Positions 17,268 through 26,818 of a stretch of DNA of 64,000 nucleotides are shown piece after piece. Origin of the DNA: Methylocystis silviterrae (GTDB lineage: Bacteria > Pseudomonadota > Alphaproteobacteria > Rhizobiales > Beijerinckiaceae). The notes beneath the pieces were generated by a model. That model made no database searches and was not told the DNA's origin. It saw only the letters and a list, made by a program, of their open reading frames with translations. The stretch spans positions 1-64,000 of the forward strand of contig NZ_JABVWW010000005.1 in NCBI RefSeq assembly GCF_013350005.1. Direction: 5' to 3'. The stretch's first letter is position 1, and each line of letters begins with the position of its first letter. The position numbers were made by a program, and so were the translations under genes.

Positions 17268-17350
17268 GTCATGGCCGGCCTTGAGCCGGCCATCCACGCC
17301 AATCCGTTGCGCTGCGTTTCGTGGATCGCCGGGACAAGCCCGGCCATGAC
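17268..17350. repeat. Intergenic palindromic repeat element (family A)
   Basis: An 83-base element bounded by 11-base inverted ends GTCATGGCCGG / CCGGCCATGAC. It contains two internal hairpins (GGCCGGC-CTTGA-GCCGGCC and GCCGGG-ACAA-CCCGGC-like) and ATCCACG / CGTGGAT arms. A relative with the same outer arms is at 27491-27597. Elements of this look are dispersed in Rhizobiales genomes. Confidence 0.75.
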
Positions 17351-17360
17351 GCGCAGAAGC

Positions 17361-18758
17361 TCACGCGCTCGGCGCGAGCATATTCTCCGGCCGCACGATC
17401 TCGTCGAACTCGATCTCCGTGACCTTGCCGGAAGCCAGCGCCTCTTCCTTCAGGCTCGTGCCGTTTTTGTGCGCTGCGCGGGCGATCTTCGAGGCCGCGT
17501 CATAGCCGATCTTTGGCGCGAGCGCGGTGACGAGCATCAGCGAGCGGTCGAGGAAGCGCTTGATGTTGGCCTCGTCCGCTTCAATGCCGTCGACGCAGCG
17601 CGCGACGAAACTGTTGATGCCATCGGCGAGCAGAATGGTCGATTCGAGCAGCGCGAAGCCGACGACCGGCTTCAGCACATTGAGTTCGAGATGGCCCTGC
17701 GAGGCGGCGAAGGTGATCGTCGAATTATTGCCGAAGACGCGCGTGCACACCATGGTCAGCGACTCGACCTGGGTCGGATTGACCTTGCCCGGCATGATCG
17801 ACGAGCCGGGCTCATTCTCGGGAAGCCTCAGTTCCCCGAGGCCGGCGCGCGGCCCCGAGCCGAGCAGGCGAATGTCGCTCGCGATTTTATAGAGACCCGA
17901 CGCCAGCGCGTTGAGCGCGCCATGGGCGAAGACGATCGCATCGTGAGTGGCGAGCGCCTCGAATTTGTTGGGCGCCGAGACGAAAGGCAGTCCTGTCTGC
18001 TCCGCGATATCGGCGGCGACCTCTTCGCCAAAGCCTTTGAAGGTGTTGACGCCGGTGCCGACCGCCGTGCCGCCCTGTGCGAGCTGCAGAAGATCGGCGA
18101 GGGTGGTTCTGATGCGTCTTTCGGCGTATTCGGCCTGCGCCGCATAGCCGGAAAACTCCTGGCCGAGCGTCACCGGCGTCGCATCCTGCAGATGGGTGCG
18201 GCCGATCTTGATGATATCGGCGAATTTCACCGCCTTGGCGTTGAGCGAAATATGCAGCCGCTCGACGGCGGGAATCAGCCGGCCGGAAATCGTCGTCGCG
18301 CCGGCGATATGCATGGCGGTGGGGAAACTGTCGTTCGACGACTGACCGAGATTGACGTGGTCGTTGGGATGAACGGGCGATTTCGAGCCGCGCGGCGCGC
18401 CGAGCATTTCATTGGCGCGATTGGCGATGACCTCATTGACGTTCATGTTCGTCTGGGTGCCGGAGCCGGTCTGCCAGACGACGAGCGGAAAATGCTCGTC
18501 GAGCTTGCCGTCGATCACTTCGCGAGCGGCGGCGACGATCGCGTCGGCGATTTTAGGCTCGAGCAGGCCCTTCCTGGCGTTGACCTTGGCGGCCGCGAGC
18601 TTGATGCGCGCCAGCGCATGCACGATCTCGATCGGCATGAGATCGCCGCCGATCGGAAAATTCTCGCGCGACCGTTCGGTCTGGGCGCCCCAATAGGCCC
18701 AGGACGGCACGGCGATGTCGCCGAAGGAGTCGCGTTCAATTCTGTGATCGTCAGTCAT
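17361..18758 (-). CDS. fumC: Class II fumarate hydratase
   Basis: A 465-residue enzyme interconverting fumarate and L-malate in the TCA cycle; the class II form is iron-independent and homotetrameric. Signatures are the N-terminal [64 protein letters not shown] and the superfamily signature [13 protein letters not shown]. Length is typical. An unusually AT-free short intergenic region carrying a palindromic repeat follows its stop. It is a single gene with no obvious operon partner. Confidence 0.97.
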   Translation of the reverse strand: MTDDHRIERDSFGDIAVPSWAYWGAQTERSRENFPIGGDLMPIEIVHALARIKLAAAKVNARKGLLEPKIADAIVAAAREVIDGKLDEHFPLVVWQTGSGTQTNMNVNEVIANRANEMLGAPRGSKSPVHPNDHVNLGQSSNDSFPTAMHIAGATTISGRLIPAVERLHISLNAKAVKFADIIKIGRTHLQDATPVTLGQEFSGYAAQAEYAERRIRTTLADLLQLAQGGTAVGTGVNTFKGFGEEVAADIAEQTGLPFVSAPNKFEALATHDAIVFAHGALNALASGLYKIASDIRLLGSGPRAGLGELRLPENEPGSSIMPGKVNPTQVESLTMVCTRVFGNNSTITFAASQGHLELNVLKPVVGFALLESTILLADGINSFVARCVDGIEADEANIKRFLDRSLMLVTALAPKIGYDAASKIARAAHKNGTSLKEEALASGKVTEIEFDEIVRPENMLAPSA

Positions 18759-18821
18759 CGGCTCGCTCGCATGGAAAGGGGCGTTTGGCGCGCCTCCCTA
18801 TGCGGCATTTCCGAATAACGT

Positions 18822-19391
18822 TCAATCGCGCGCGGCTGCGGAGAGCTGCTCGGCCGAGGACCATTCGCGCGGCTCGGCGCTTGGCGGCGCCGACATCAGG
18901 TCTGAGAGCCGATTGCGGGCGCGATTCACCCGGCTCTTCATCGTGCCCGGCGCGCAGCCGCAGATTTGAGCCGCTTCCTCATATGACATGCCGGAGGCGC
19001 CAACGAGGATCAGCGCCTCGCGCTGATCGAGCGGCAATTTTTGCATCGCGTCGCGGAAGTCGAGAAAATCCATATGCGCGTGCTGCGAGTCCGGCGCGAC
19101 CAATCGTCCGGCGATCAGACCGTCGGGATCGGGAGCCTCGCGTCGGCGCTTGCGAAACTCGCTGTAGTAGATGTTGCGCAGAATCGTGAACAGCCAGGCG
19201 GTGAGATTGGTGCCTTCCGAAAACGTCGCGAGACTGCCCCAGGCCTTGACCAGCGTTTCCTGAACGAGGTCGTCGGCGCGATCGGAGTTTCCGCAAATCG
19301 ACACTGCGAAGGCGCGCAAGCTCGGGATGGCTGAGATCAGATCAGCCTTTAATCCCTGTCCTGCCGAATGCGCTTCTTCGCTTGCCTTCAC
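18822..19391 (-). CDS. ecfG: EcfG-type extracytoplasmic-function sigma factor
   Basis: A 189-residue group ECF sigma factor. Region 2 reads LRAFAVSICGNSDRADDLVQETLVKAW...NLTAWLFTILRNIYYSEFRKRRRE. Region 4 reads LPLDQREALILVGASGMSYEEAAQICGCAPGTMKSRVNRARNRL. A region 3 linker holds HAHMDFLDFRDAMQ. Its ATG overlaps the TGA of nepR by four bases, so translation is coupled. With nepR and the divergent phyR this is the general stress sigma factor: NepR holds it, and phosphorylated PhyR releases it. It should recognise GGAAC-N16-CGTT promoters, one of which lies ahead of nepR. Confidence 0.93.
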   Translation of the reverse strand: MKASEEAHSAGQGLKADLISAIPSLRAFAVSICGNSDRADDLVQETLVKAWGSLATFSEGTNLTAWLFTILRNIYYSEFRKRRREAPDPDGLIAGRLVAPDSQHAHMDFLDFRDAMQKLPLDQREALILVGASGMSYEEAAQICGCAPGTMKSRVNRARNRLSDLMSAPPSAEPREWSSAEQLSAAARD

Positions 19392-19630
19392 TCACTCTTC
19401 CTCGGCGCGCCTGATGTCGCCGCAGAGGATAGCACATTCGTTTCGAGTTGGTTCAAAAGTTTCAGAAACCGATCGGGAACCGGTTGAGCCACGACATCGT
19501 CGTAGAGATTGCGGAGCTCCTTTCCGATCGAGTCCTGGAATTCCACCGGCCGCGGTCGCTGGGCCGGCTGTGCGCCGCAGTGCGCCTCCCCTACTCCTCG
19601 GCGACGATCGCCGAATTCGTCACGTGTCAT
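19388..19630 (-). CDS. nepR: NepR anti-sigma factor
   Basis: An 80-residue protein from ATG 19630, which has an AGGGTGGG ribosome site. A longer in-frame start at 19756 is possible; an even longer one at 19828 lies upstream of the predicted transcript start and is unlikely. The diagnostic helix region is DSIGKELRNLYDDVVAQPVP followed by DRFLKLLNQLE, the NepR core that binds both the sigma factor and PhyR. The N-terminal 25 residues are disordered. It is translationally coupled to ecfG. Confidence 0.88.
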   Translation of the reverse strand: MTRDEFGDRRRGVGEAHCGAQPAQRPRPVEFQDSIGKELRNLYDDVVAQPVPDRFLKLLNQLETNVLSSAATSGAPRKSE

Positions 19631-19828
19631 CACCCACCCTGCAAACGTCCCCACCCTGCGAGGGCCCGGTCTCGAAGAATACCGCCCGTCGCCTGCGAAA
19701 GCGTCGTCGTCTGCTTTCGCCCGCGCAACTATATTCTCCGGATTCTTATTCCCCATGGAGCCCTCTATTTTAATATGCATGATTTCTGGAGCCGCCGCGT
19801 TATACTGCGCCGCAAGGTCGATAGGCAA

Positions 19829-19853
19829 AACGCACTGCTGAAGGATTGGTTCC
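19829..19853 (-). promoter_or_regulatory. EcfG-dependent promoter of nepR-ecfG
   Basis: On the minus strand the sequence is GGAAC-N16-CGTT, an exact match to the alphaproteobacterial general stress promoter. The -35 GGAAC is at 19849-19853 and the -10 CGTT at 19829-19832. It points at nepR-ecfG, implying positive autoregulation. Confidence 0.75.
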
Positions 19854-19953
19854 CTAAAATGCCGAGCAGTTTTGACGTATTGTCCAAGTTTTGAATCTGC
19901 TTAGCCCGCACTCCTCTCCTTTGCGAGGCTCGATGCTGCTGGAGTTGTAAGAC

Positions 19954-20769
19954 ATGTCGGCGTCAAAGGAAATTTCAGCGCATATTCCCTATTTGAGACG
20001 TTTCGCGCGCGCATTGGTCGGCGATCGGGAAGGCGGCGACGCCTATGTGCTAGCCACTCTCGAAACCGTCGTCGCGGAACCAAGCCGCATCACAAATTCC
20101 GATGACCTGCGCATCGCTGTATACCGTCTGTTCCTGGATGTCTGGGCGGCGTCGCCGATCAACGCCCACACCGATCGCTCCGGCGCGCTGGCGGAAAACG
20201 GCCGACGCAATCTCGACGCTATTTCGCTGAAGCCGCGAATAGCCTTTTTGCTGCAGGCGCTCGAAGGCTTCGATCTCGACCAGATTGGTCAGACTCTAAA
20301 GGTTTCGGAGCTCGAGGCTGGCGCCCTGATCGAGGCGGCAAACGGCGAGATCGCCGACCAGATCGCGACCGACGTGCTGATTATCGAGGACGAGCCCCTG
20401 ATCGCCCATGACCTGAGGAGCATCGTCGAGGAGCTGGGACATCGGGTGGTCGGCATGCCGCGCACGCACGCCGAGGCGCTGGCGGCCATACAAGAAGGCA
20501 ACCCGGGACTGATTCTCGCCGATATCCAGCTCGCCGACGGCAGTTCGGGGCTCGACGCCGTAAACGAGATCCTCGTCTCTCTGTCCATCCCGGTGATCTT
20601 CGTCACCGCCTACCCTGAGCGGTTTTTGACCGGCGAGCCGCCCGAACCGGCCTTTCTTATCGCCAAACCCTTCAATGTCGAAAGCCTGAAGGCCGTCATC
20701 AGCCAGGCGCTGTTTTTTGAACGACGCGCCGGACGCCGCGAACAAAGCGCGCCGCGGGTCGGCATGTGA
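19954..20769 (+). CDS. phyR: PhyR general stress response regulator
   Basis: A 271-residue protein with the PhyR domain order. The sigma-like domain comes first (about residues 1-135, HIPYLRRFARALVGDREGGDAYV and then a sigma4-like helix set). The receiver domain follows (about 139-255) with acidic pocket IIEDEP, phosphoacceptor Asp190 (LILADIQLADGSSG), Thr in VTAYPERF and Lys in AKPF. After phosphorylation the sigma-like part binds NepR and frees EcfG. It is divergent from nepR-ecfG, the classic arrangement. I saw no GGAAC element on its own strand. The cognate kinase is not adjacent. Confidence 0.95.
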   Translation: MSASKEISAHIPYLRRFARALVGDREGGDAYVLATLETVVAEPSRITNSDDLRIAVYRLFLDVWAASPINAHTDRSGALAENGRRNLDAISLKPRIAFLLQALEGFDLDQIGQTLKVSELEAGALIEAANGEIADQIATDVLIIEDEPLIAHDLRSIVEELGHRVVGMPRTHAEALAAIQEGNPGLILADIQLADGSSGLDAVNEILVSLSIPVIFVTAYPERFLTGEPPEPAFLIAKPFNVESLKAVISQALFFERRAGRREQSAPRVGM

Positions 20770-20925
20770 GTCTCTGATCTCATTGCAAGCATTTATTTTT
20801 TGCGCCCTCGCCTTCCCGGCGGGGGATCCTTCGGGACTGCGAAGATAAATCGCCGCCGCCCAGAAACATTGGCCGACCCCGCGAGTTATAGCCCAAGGCG
20901 CTGGGGGAACTTTGTGAGGCGGCCC

Positions 20926-21204
20926 ATGGACGAGAATAGAAAATCCAGCCGCGGTTTTGCGTCAATGGATCCCGAAAAGCAGCGGGCCATCGCACGCAAG
21001 GGCGGCCAGAGCGTTCCTGACGAGAAACGAAGTTTCTCGCAGAACCCCGATCTTGCGGCCCGGGCAGGACGCAAGGGCGGTCAAAGCGTGAATCCGGCCA
21101 AGCGGAGCTTCTCGCGCGATCATGCGCTCGCTTCGGAAGCCGGCCGCAAAGGCGGACACGCCTCGCATGGAGGCGGCGCCCAAAAACGCAGCGCGCCGCT
21201 CTAA
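20926..21204 (+). CDS. KGG-repeat stress protein
   Basis: A 92-residue hydrophilic protein from ATG 20926 (ribosome site GAGG). It contains three KGG modules: ARKGGQSVPDEKRSFS, GRKGGQSVNPAKRSFS and GRKGGHASHGGG. This is the GsiB/YciG-like stress-induced family, thought to be intrinsically disordered desiccation- or stress-linked proteins. Its place next to phyR suggests membership of the general stress regulon, although no EcfG promoter was found directly upstream. The stop codon lies in the loop of a terminator hairpin. Confidence 0.85.
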   Translation: MDENRKSSRGFASMDPEKQRAIARKGGQSVPDEKRSFSQNPDLAARAGRKGGQSVNPAKRSFSRDHALASEAGRKGGHASHGGGAQKRSAPL

Positions 21205-21219
21205 GGAGCGGCGCGCTTT
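21190..21219. terminator. Hairpin terminator between convergent KGG gene and ptsN
   Basis: A 12-bp stem AGCGCGCCGCTC / GAGCGGCGCGCT has a TAAG loop containing the KGG gene stop. It is followed by TTT on the plus side, and on the minus side the sequence continues GCGTTTTTGG, so it may act in both directions. Confidence 0.65.
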
Positions 21220-21682
21220 ATGCCGCAAACGGCTTCGAGCGCTGCGCGATCAGCGAATAGAGCGCATCGTCGTCGCGCGTCCCGCGTAGCGTGGCCACGA
21301 GGCCTTGCTCCCTCAGCATCCGGGCCGCGCAGGCAAGCGCCTTGAGATGATCAGCGCCCGAACTCTCGGGCGTGAGGATCATGAACACGAGATCGACGGG
21401 CGCGCCGTCAAGGGACCCGAAGTCGACAGGCCGGTCAAGGCGGCCGAACACGCCGTAAATCCCCTTCAATTTCGCGAGCTTGCCGTGTGGAATGGCGATG
21501 CCTTCGCCAATTCCCGTCGAGCCCAGCCGCTCGCGGTGAAGAAGCGCATCGAAGATCTCGCGCGCGGGAAGCCCGCAAATCTTCGCGGCCTTCTCGCTGA
21601 GTTCCTGGAGAAGATGCTTCTTCGTCGTCGCCTTCAGTGAGGCGCAAACCGAATCCGGCGAAACCAAGTCCGTTGGCCGCAT
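21218..21682 (-). CDS. ptsN: Nitrogen-PTS enzyme IIA (EIIA-Ntr)
   Basis: A 154-residue EIIA of the mannitol/fructose fold. The phospho-accepting His66 is in GEGIAIPHGKL, followed by LDRPVDFGSLDGAPVDLVFM and the late helix ADHLKALACAARML. It takes phosphate from NPr and signals nitrogen and carbon status to potassium channels, sigma-54 processes and others. It does not transport sugar. It follows hpf and rpoN on the same strand, the standard order in alphaproteobacteria. Confidence 0.95.
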   Translation of the reverse strand: MRPTDLVSPDSVCASLKATTKKHLLQELSEKAAKICGLPAREIFDALLHRERLGSTGIGEGIAIPHGKLAKLKGIYGVFGRLDRPVDFGSLDGAPVDLVFMILTPESSGADHLKALACAARMLREQGLVATLRGTRDDDALYSLIAQRSKPFAA

Positions 21683-21850
21683 GCGACGATCATCCTGCTT
21701 CTCATGGGAGGTCTAGGGCCGCCGAAGGCGCAGACCATCCTTGAAATTTCAACGTCTCGCTATTTTCGCCAAACCCGAAGGGACGTGGGAAAATGGCAAG
21801 ATACGTGCCGAGGAGGCCGTTATTATGGCCGTCCCACGACGTTTTTGCTG

Positions 21851-22432
21851 TCAGCGCGCGTCGCCTTCCGACTCGGGGGTGTCGATCCAGCCGATATTTT
21901 CGTCGCCGCGCCGATAGACGACATTCAGGCGGCCGGTGTTGGCGTGCCGGAACACCACGACGGGCGCGCCAGTGAGATCGAGGTCGAGCACCGCCGCCGA
22001 AACAGACAGCCGGCGCAATTGAGTGGTGGATTCGGCGATGATCGCGGGGCTGAACTCCGCCGACGCCTCATTTTCCTGATCGGGCGCCTCCAGCACGTGA
22101 TAGGCGACGACCTCGGCCTGAGCGCCGTCGCCATGCTCGTGATGGCTCTTGAGCCTGCTCTTATAGCGGCGCAGGCGCTTTTCGATGCGCTCCGCCGCCT
22201 GGTCGAAGGAGGCGTAGGGCTCCTGTGCGCGGCCGTCGGCCTGCAGCACGATTCCGGAGGCGAGATGCAGGCTGCAGTCGGCTCGAAAGCCCGAGCCCTC
22301 CGGCGAGATGGTGACGTGGCCGCTGACTCGGCCGTCGAAATATTTCGCCGCCGCCGTCTCCAGCCTCTGCGTCACATGAGCCCGAAGCGCTTCGCCGATG
22401 TTGATGTTCTTGCCGGAAACCCTAAGAGACAT
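21851..22432 (-). CDS. hpf: Long-form ribosome hibernation promoting factor
   Basis: A 193-residue protein. The N-terminal S30AE/YfiA domain (MSLRVSGKNINIGEALRAHV to about residue 100) binds the 30S decoding region. The C-terminal domain (about 130-193, ESTTQLRRLSVSAAVLDLDL with NTGRLNVVYRRGDENIGWID) dimerises to make 100S ribosomes. A variable linker (EHGDGAQAEVVAYHVLEAPD) joins them. The gene lies between rpoN and ptsN, as in most proteobacteria, and stress or stationary-phase control is expected. Confidence 0.95.
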   Translation of the reverse strand: MSLRVSGKNINIGEALRAHVTQRLETAAAKYFDGRVSGHVTISPEGSGFRADCSLHLASGIVLQADGRAQEPYASFDQAAERIEKRLRRYKSRLKSHHEHGDGAQAEVVAYHVLEAPDQENEASAEFSPAIIAESTTQLRRLSVSAAVLDLDLTGAPVVVFRHANTGRLNVVYRRGDENIGWIDTPESEGDAR

Positions 22433-22682
22433 TTTGCAATCCGAACTTTCGTTGCGAGCGAAGTTTCGGCGCGGAAAGGGCCAGCCGCGCCTGCCGCGCC
22501 GCCGTCAGACCAACCGCCAACGCGCCCCCATCCGCCCTGGAACTCCGCCTGAGGGGTCAGCGAATCGCCCGCCATCTAACCAAAGAGCGGAAATTCCGCG
22601 CAGCGTTAGAAGCCTCGGCGTGCGAAGTCAATGGAGTCTTCCCCCACGGCGAAGCTTCAAGCCTCAGGACGACATAAGACAA

Positions 22683-24248
22683 TTAATTGGTTGTCATGCG
22701 CGCCTGCGCAAGCTTGGCGCGGCGGCGATCGACCGAGGATGGAATGCGCAAACTGTCGCGGTATTTCGCGACCGTGCGCCGGGCGATTTCAATGTCGCTC
22801 GCCTTCAGCCGTTCGACGATCGCGTCGTCCGACAGGATGCCGTCGGGCGTTTCCCGATCGATCATCTGCTTGATGCGAAAGCGCACCGCCTCGGCCGAAT
22901 GCGCGGCGGCGCCGCTCGTCGTGGCGATCGACGCGGAGAAGAAATATTTGAGCTCGAAGACGCCGCGCGGCGTCATCATGTATTTGTTCGACGTCACCCG
23001 CGAAACCGTCGACTCATGCATGCCGATCGCATCAGCGACGGTGCGCAGGTTCAGCGGACGCAGATGTTCGACGCCATGCGTGAGAAAAGCGTCCTGCAAT
23101 CGCACGATTTCAGAAGCGACGCGTAGAATGGTGCGGGCCCTCTGCTCGAGACTCTTGGTCAACCAGTTGGCATTCTGCAGGCAGCTTGAAATGAAGCTTT
23201 TGTCGGCAGGGCCGGTGGCGACGGCGCTGACTTGCGCCGCGTAACTGTGATTGACCAATACGCGCGGCAGCGCGTCGGCGTTGAGTTCCACATGCCAGGC
23301 GCCGTCCGCAGCGGCGCGAACAATGACGTCGGCGACGAGCGGCTGAATCGGGGCGCCGCCGAACGCCCGGCCGGGCTTGGGCTCCAGCCGGCGCAGCTCC
23401 GCCGCCATGTCGGCGACGTCTTCGTCGTCGACGCCGCACAGCTTGGCGAGTTGCGCAAAATCGCGGCGCGCGACGAGCGGGAGATTGGCGACGAACGCCT
23501 GCATCGCCGGATCATAGCGGTCGCGCTCCTTGAGCTGGATCGCGAGGCACTCCGCAAGATCTCGCGCGCCGACGCCGGAAGGGTCGAAGGTCTGGATCGT
23601 CGCCAAAATGCGCTCGGCTTCCGCCATGTCCGCCTCGAGACGCGCGGCGATCTCGCCAAGGTCCTCTCGCAGATAGCCGCTCTCATCGATCGCATCGATG
23701 ATCGATTGGCCGATGATTCTGTGACGCGGATCGGGGCAGGCGAGCGCGAGCTGTTCGGCGAGATGCTCGTGGAGGCTCTGACGATCGGCGACATAAGCTT
23801 CGAGATTGGGCGCTTCGCCGTCGGCCGGCCCGCCGCCGGCAGCCCCGGTCCAGGAGGTCGCCGAAAGACCGGCGCCGTCGGGGGCCTCATCCCGCGCCCG
23901 CTCCCCGATCGAAGGGCCCTCGGGCTCGAAAGCATTGCTCATGTCGGCGCCGAGATCGGCGGAGAGCGTCGCGGAGTCAACGGCGAGATCCTGCTGCGCC
24001 CAGTCGCCCTCCTGCGGCCCTTCAAAGGCCTCCGCCGCGCTCGACTCCGCGCCCTGGGAAGCATCGGCCGCGTCGACGCCGCCATCGCCTTCCTGCGCTT
24101 CGAGCAGCGGATTGCGCTCGAGCTCATCATGCAAAAAGGCGGCAAGCTCCAAATTGGAAAACTGCAGCAGCTTGATCGCCTGGAGCAGCTGCGGCGTCAT
24201 CACCAGGGCTTGGCCCTGACGCATCATCAACTTGGTGGAAATCGCCAT
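22683..24248 (-). CDS. rpoN: RNA polymerase sigma-54 factor
   Basis: A 521-residue sigma-54. Region I is at the N-terminus (LMMRQGQALVMTPQLLQAIKLLQFSNLEL), which contacts activators. Region II is an acidic linker (about residues 50-150). The core-binding domain follows (YLREDLGEIAARL through NPs). Then come the HTH (RTVADAIGMHESTVSRVTSNKYMMTPRGVFELKYFF) and the RpoN box ARRTVAKYR near the C-terminus. It directs nitrogen and other sigma-54 regulons with AAA+ activators. It lies downstream of lptB with a 360-base gap and upstream of hpf-ptsN. Confidence 0.97.
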   Translation of the reverse strand: MAISTKLMMRQGQALVMTPQLLQAIKLLQFSNLELAAFLHDELERNPLLEAQEGDGGVDAADASQGAESSAAEAFEGPQEGDWAQQDLAVDSATLSADLGADMSNAFEPEGPSIGERARDEAPDGAGLSATSWTGAAGGGPADGEAPNLEAYVADRQSLHEHLAEQLALACPDPRHRIIGQSIIDAIDESGYLREDLGEIAARLEADMAEAERILATIQTFDPSGVGARDLAECLAIQLKERDRYDPAMQAFVANLPLVARRDFAQLAKLCGVDDEDVADMAAELRRLEPKPGRAFGGAPIQPLVADVIVRAAADGAWHVELNADALPRVLVNHSYAAQVSAVATGPADKSFISSCLQNANWLTKSLEQRARTILRVASEIVRLQDAFLTHGVEHLRPLNLRTVADAIGMHESTVSRVTSNKYMMTPRGVFELKYFFSASIATTSGAAAHSAEAVRFRIKQMIDRETPDGILSDDAIVERLKASDIEIARRTVAKYRDSLRIPSSVDRRRAKLAQARMTTN

Positions 24249-24608
24249 TTCGCTCGGCCCACTCGAAACGCCATCAGCCGCCCCTGTGCGGCCCGGTTCT
24301 TGCTTATATCACTTCGGATCAGCGCGCACAGGGCCAAAAAAGCAGCGCGCCGCCGAGCAAACCGCCCAAGCCTTAATCACCAATCTGTCGAACGCGAAGA
24401 CGCCCGAACAGGCAACAGCCGACCCTTCTTGGAGAACGTCCGTCGGGCGCCGAGAGCGCAACCTTGGCGCTGCACGACGCGGCTTCGCCGCCGCGCGAAA
24501 ACAGCTTGAACTCGCCAGCGCGACAATGCTGGTCGCTAAGAAACGCGCCCTTGCCGCCACGCCGCCAAAAAGCGCCGCGCCGTCTCTGAAGGAACGACGC
24601 CTGCGGCG
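24249..24608. other. Gap between lptB and rpoN
   Basis: 360 bases with no supportable gene. Overlapping open frames on both strands are rich in Ala, Arg and Lys and have no recognisable motif. It probably holds the rpoN promoter. Confidence 0.4.
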
Positions 24609-25601
24609 CTACATGCGGAAATCTTCGCCGAGGTAGATGCGCCGAACGTCCGGATTGGCGACGATTTCGTCGGGCGTTCCTTCGGTCAGCACATGGCCGT
24701 TGTAGATAATGTAAGCGCGGTCGGTGAGGCCCAGCGTCTCGCGAACGCTGTGGTCGGTGATGAGCACGCCAATGCCGCGCGCTTTCAAATGCCGCACAAG
24801 GTCCTGAATGCCGCCGACGGCGATCGGGTCAATGCCAGCGAAAGGTTCGTCGAGCAGCATGAAGGACGGATGGCCGGCGAGCGCGCGGGCGATCTCGCAG
24901 CGACGCCGTTCGCCGCCGGAAAGCGCCACGGCGGGCGTGTGACGCATGCGGGTGAGGCGGAACTCTTCAAGAAGCGCCTCCAGCTCCTCCTCGCGCTTTT
25001 TGGCGTCGGGCTGCGTGATCTCGAGCACGGCGCGGATATTGTCCTCGACCGAGAGGCCCCGGAACACCGACGCCTCCTGCGGCAGATAGCCGATCCCGAG
25101 CCGCGCGCGGCGATACATTGGCAGCGGCGTCACATCATAGCCGTCGAGCGAGATCACGCCCTTGTCGGGCTTCACCAGCCCGGTGATCATATAAAAAACT
25201 GTGGTCTTGCCGGCGCCGTTGGGACCCAGCAGCCCGACCGCCTCGCCTCGCGCCACATGCAGGCTCACGTCTTCGACGACGCGGCGCGCTTTGTAGGACT
25301 TCGCCAGATTATGGATCGAAAGCAGGCCCTGGCCGTCGAATCCGGCGGGTTCCCGATAGGCGGAGCCCGGCTCGAAGGCCGGCGGCGGCTCAGCTTGTTC
25401 GTTCGTCGGCGCGGGTCCCCAGAAGTTTGCGTCGCGCGCCGCCTCGTCGGAATCGGCGCCTAAGTTTTGGGCGCCGGCGTCACGCCATTGGCCTTCCGCG
25501 ATGTCGTCGGGCTTTCGCGAGCGCCTCACGCCGTGAGCGAGCCGCGCCAGCGACTGGCCGGCGGCGCGAAAACGCATGGAAAGGGCGGAAAGATAACTCA
25601 A
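24609..25601 (-). CDS. lptB: LptB, ATPase of the LPS export ABC transporter
   Basis: A 330-residue protein. The last ~240 residues are Lpt[13 protein letters not shown], Walker [10 protein letters not shown] (126-134), Q-loop [18 protein letters not shown], signature [15 protein letters not shown], Walker [13 protein letters not shown] and H-loop [10 protein letters not shown]. It powers LPS extraction with LptFG-C. The first ~90 residues are an extra polar, Ala/Pro/Glu-rich segment without homology that I recognise; such extensions occur in Rhizobiales. The usual partners lptC and lptA are not beside it in this window. It is upstream of rpoN on the same strand. Confidence 0.94.
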   Translation of the reverse strand: MSYLSALSMRFRAAGQSLARLAHGVRRSRKPDDIAEGQWRDAGAQNLGADSDEAARDANFWGPAPTNEQAEPPPAFEPGSAYREPAGFDGQGLLSIHNLAKSYKARRVVEDVSLHVARGEAVGLLGPNGAGKTTVFYMITGLVKPDKGVISLDGYDVTPLPMYRRARLGIGYLPQEASVFRGLSVEDNIRAVLEITQPDAKKREEELEALLEEFRLTRMRHTPAVALSGGERRRCEIARALAGHPSFMLLDEPFAGIDPIAVGGIQDLVRHLKARGIGVLITDHSVRETLGLTDRAYIIYNGHVLTEGTPDEIVANPDVRRIYLGEDFRM

Positions 25602-25738
25602 GCGCGCGCCTTGTCCGTCGCTCTGGGCGTCCAGCGGTTGGAAGCGACGCTCGCCGCCCCGTCAGGGGTGCTCTATCCCATAAGCGCCGCTTCGGAAACA
25701 TTAGCCCGGCGCCGCACTGCGGCGCCGACGAGTCGCAG

Positions 25739-26344
25739 TCAAGCCCAAGGGCGCTTCGCCGCGGCCTGCTTTTCATAGTCGTCGATCTTGTCGGCCTTCT
25801 GGAGAGTCAGCCCAATGTCGTCGAGACCGTTCAGCAGGCAGTGCTTGCGGAAGGGGTCGATGTCGAATGTGATCACGCCGCCGTCCGGCCCGCGAATCTC
25901 CTGCGCCGCGAGGTCGACGGTCAGGGTGGCGTTCGCGCCGCGCTTGGCGTCGTCCATCAGCCTGTCGAGCTCAGCCTCGCTGACCGCGATCGGCAAGATC
26001 CCGTTCTTGAAGCAATTGTTATAGAAAATATCGGCGAAGCTCGTCGAGATGATGCAGCGGAGCCCGAAGTCGAGCAGCGCCCAGGGGGCGTGTTCGCGCG
26101 ACGAGCCGCAGCCGAAATTGTCGCCGGCGACGAGGATGCGGGCGTTGCGGTAGGCTGGCTGATTCAGGACGAAATCGGGATTCTCGGAACCGTCGTCGCG
26201 ATAGCGCATCTCCGAAAAGAGGCCCTTGCCGAGGCCGGTGCGCTGAATGGTTTTGAGATACTGCTTGGGGATGATCATGTCCGTATCGACGTTCATGATC
26301 GGCAACGGCGCCGCGACGCCCGTCAGCGTTGTGAATTTGTCCAT
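25739..26344 (-). CDS. leuD: 3-isopropylmalate dehydratase small subunit
   Basis: A 201-residue swivel-domain subunit. It contains [42 protein letters not shown] and [19 protein letters not shown], all hallmarks of LeuD/aconitase C-domains. With LeuC it isomerises 2-isopropylmalate to 3-isopropylmalate in leucine synthesis. The C-terminal [19 protein letters not shown] completes a typical length. leuC is not in the window. Confidence 0.96.
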   Translation of the reverse strand: MDKFTTLTGVAAPLPIMNVDTDMIIPKQYLKTIQRTGLGKGLFSEMRYRDDGSENPDFVLNQPAYRNARILVAGDNFGCGSSREHAPWALLDFGLRCIISTSFADIFYNNCFKNGILPIAVSEAELDRLMDDAKRGANATLTVDLAAQEIRGPDGGVITFDIDPFRKHCLLNGLDDIGLTLQKADKIDDYEKQAAAKRPWA

Positions 26345-26381
26345 GTTTCTTTCGGTGTGGCGCGAGGAGGTCTAGCGCCCT

Positions 26382-26691
26382 TTACCAAATCGCCGCAGCA
26401 AGGGCAAAGCGCCAAACGGATGAGGCGCGGCTCAAGCCTCCTGCGGCGCCATCTCCCGCCTCGAACCGCGCAGAAGCAGAAAACTGGCCAGCAACAATCG
26501 CGGCGCCCCAGAAGATGAAGCCCGCGTCATAGATCGGCCATTGCGCCCGATCGACGCGTTCATTCACATGATGAATGCCTGAGATGGTTGCCACCAAAGA
26601 AAATGCCAAGGCCCACGCCAAGAATGATCGCGGCGGCGGTCGGAAAGGCGCCCCGGGCGGGGGCGGGACGAATGCTGGCGGATTGCGTCAT
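26382..26691 (-). pseudogene. Frameshifted remnant of a small membrane protein, possibly DUF2243-like
   Basis: The start at ATG 26691 (ribosome site AGGAATCGCC region) gives MTQSASIRPAPARGAFPTAA followed by IILGVGLGIFFGG in one frame. The sequence then makes sense only in another frame: SGIHHVNERVDRAQWPIYDA followed by GFIFWGAAIVAG and a short tail to 26382. The glycine-rich first helix, HH motif and 'DAGF..WGAAIV' helix resemble DUF2243 membrane proteins, but the match is by eye. It is about half the normal length. It could be a decayed gene or contain a sequencing error. Confidence 0.35.
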
Positions 26692-26818
26692 GGCGATTCC
26701 TGCTCCACCCCCGTAGACCTTTTGCAACGCCCGGGGCGGCGACGTGTTCCGCCCTCGCATTTTTACAAAGTCTTCTGCTAAAGGTGTTGGGCGAAGCTGA
26801 AGTCCGAGCGATCTCGCC

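Noticed and set aside
24232-24636. 134-codon ORF in the lptB-rpoN gap
   Set aside because: Basic low-complexity product overlapping both neighbours antisense; no support.
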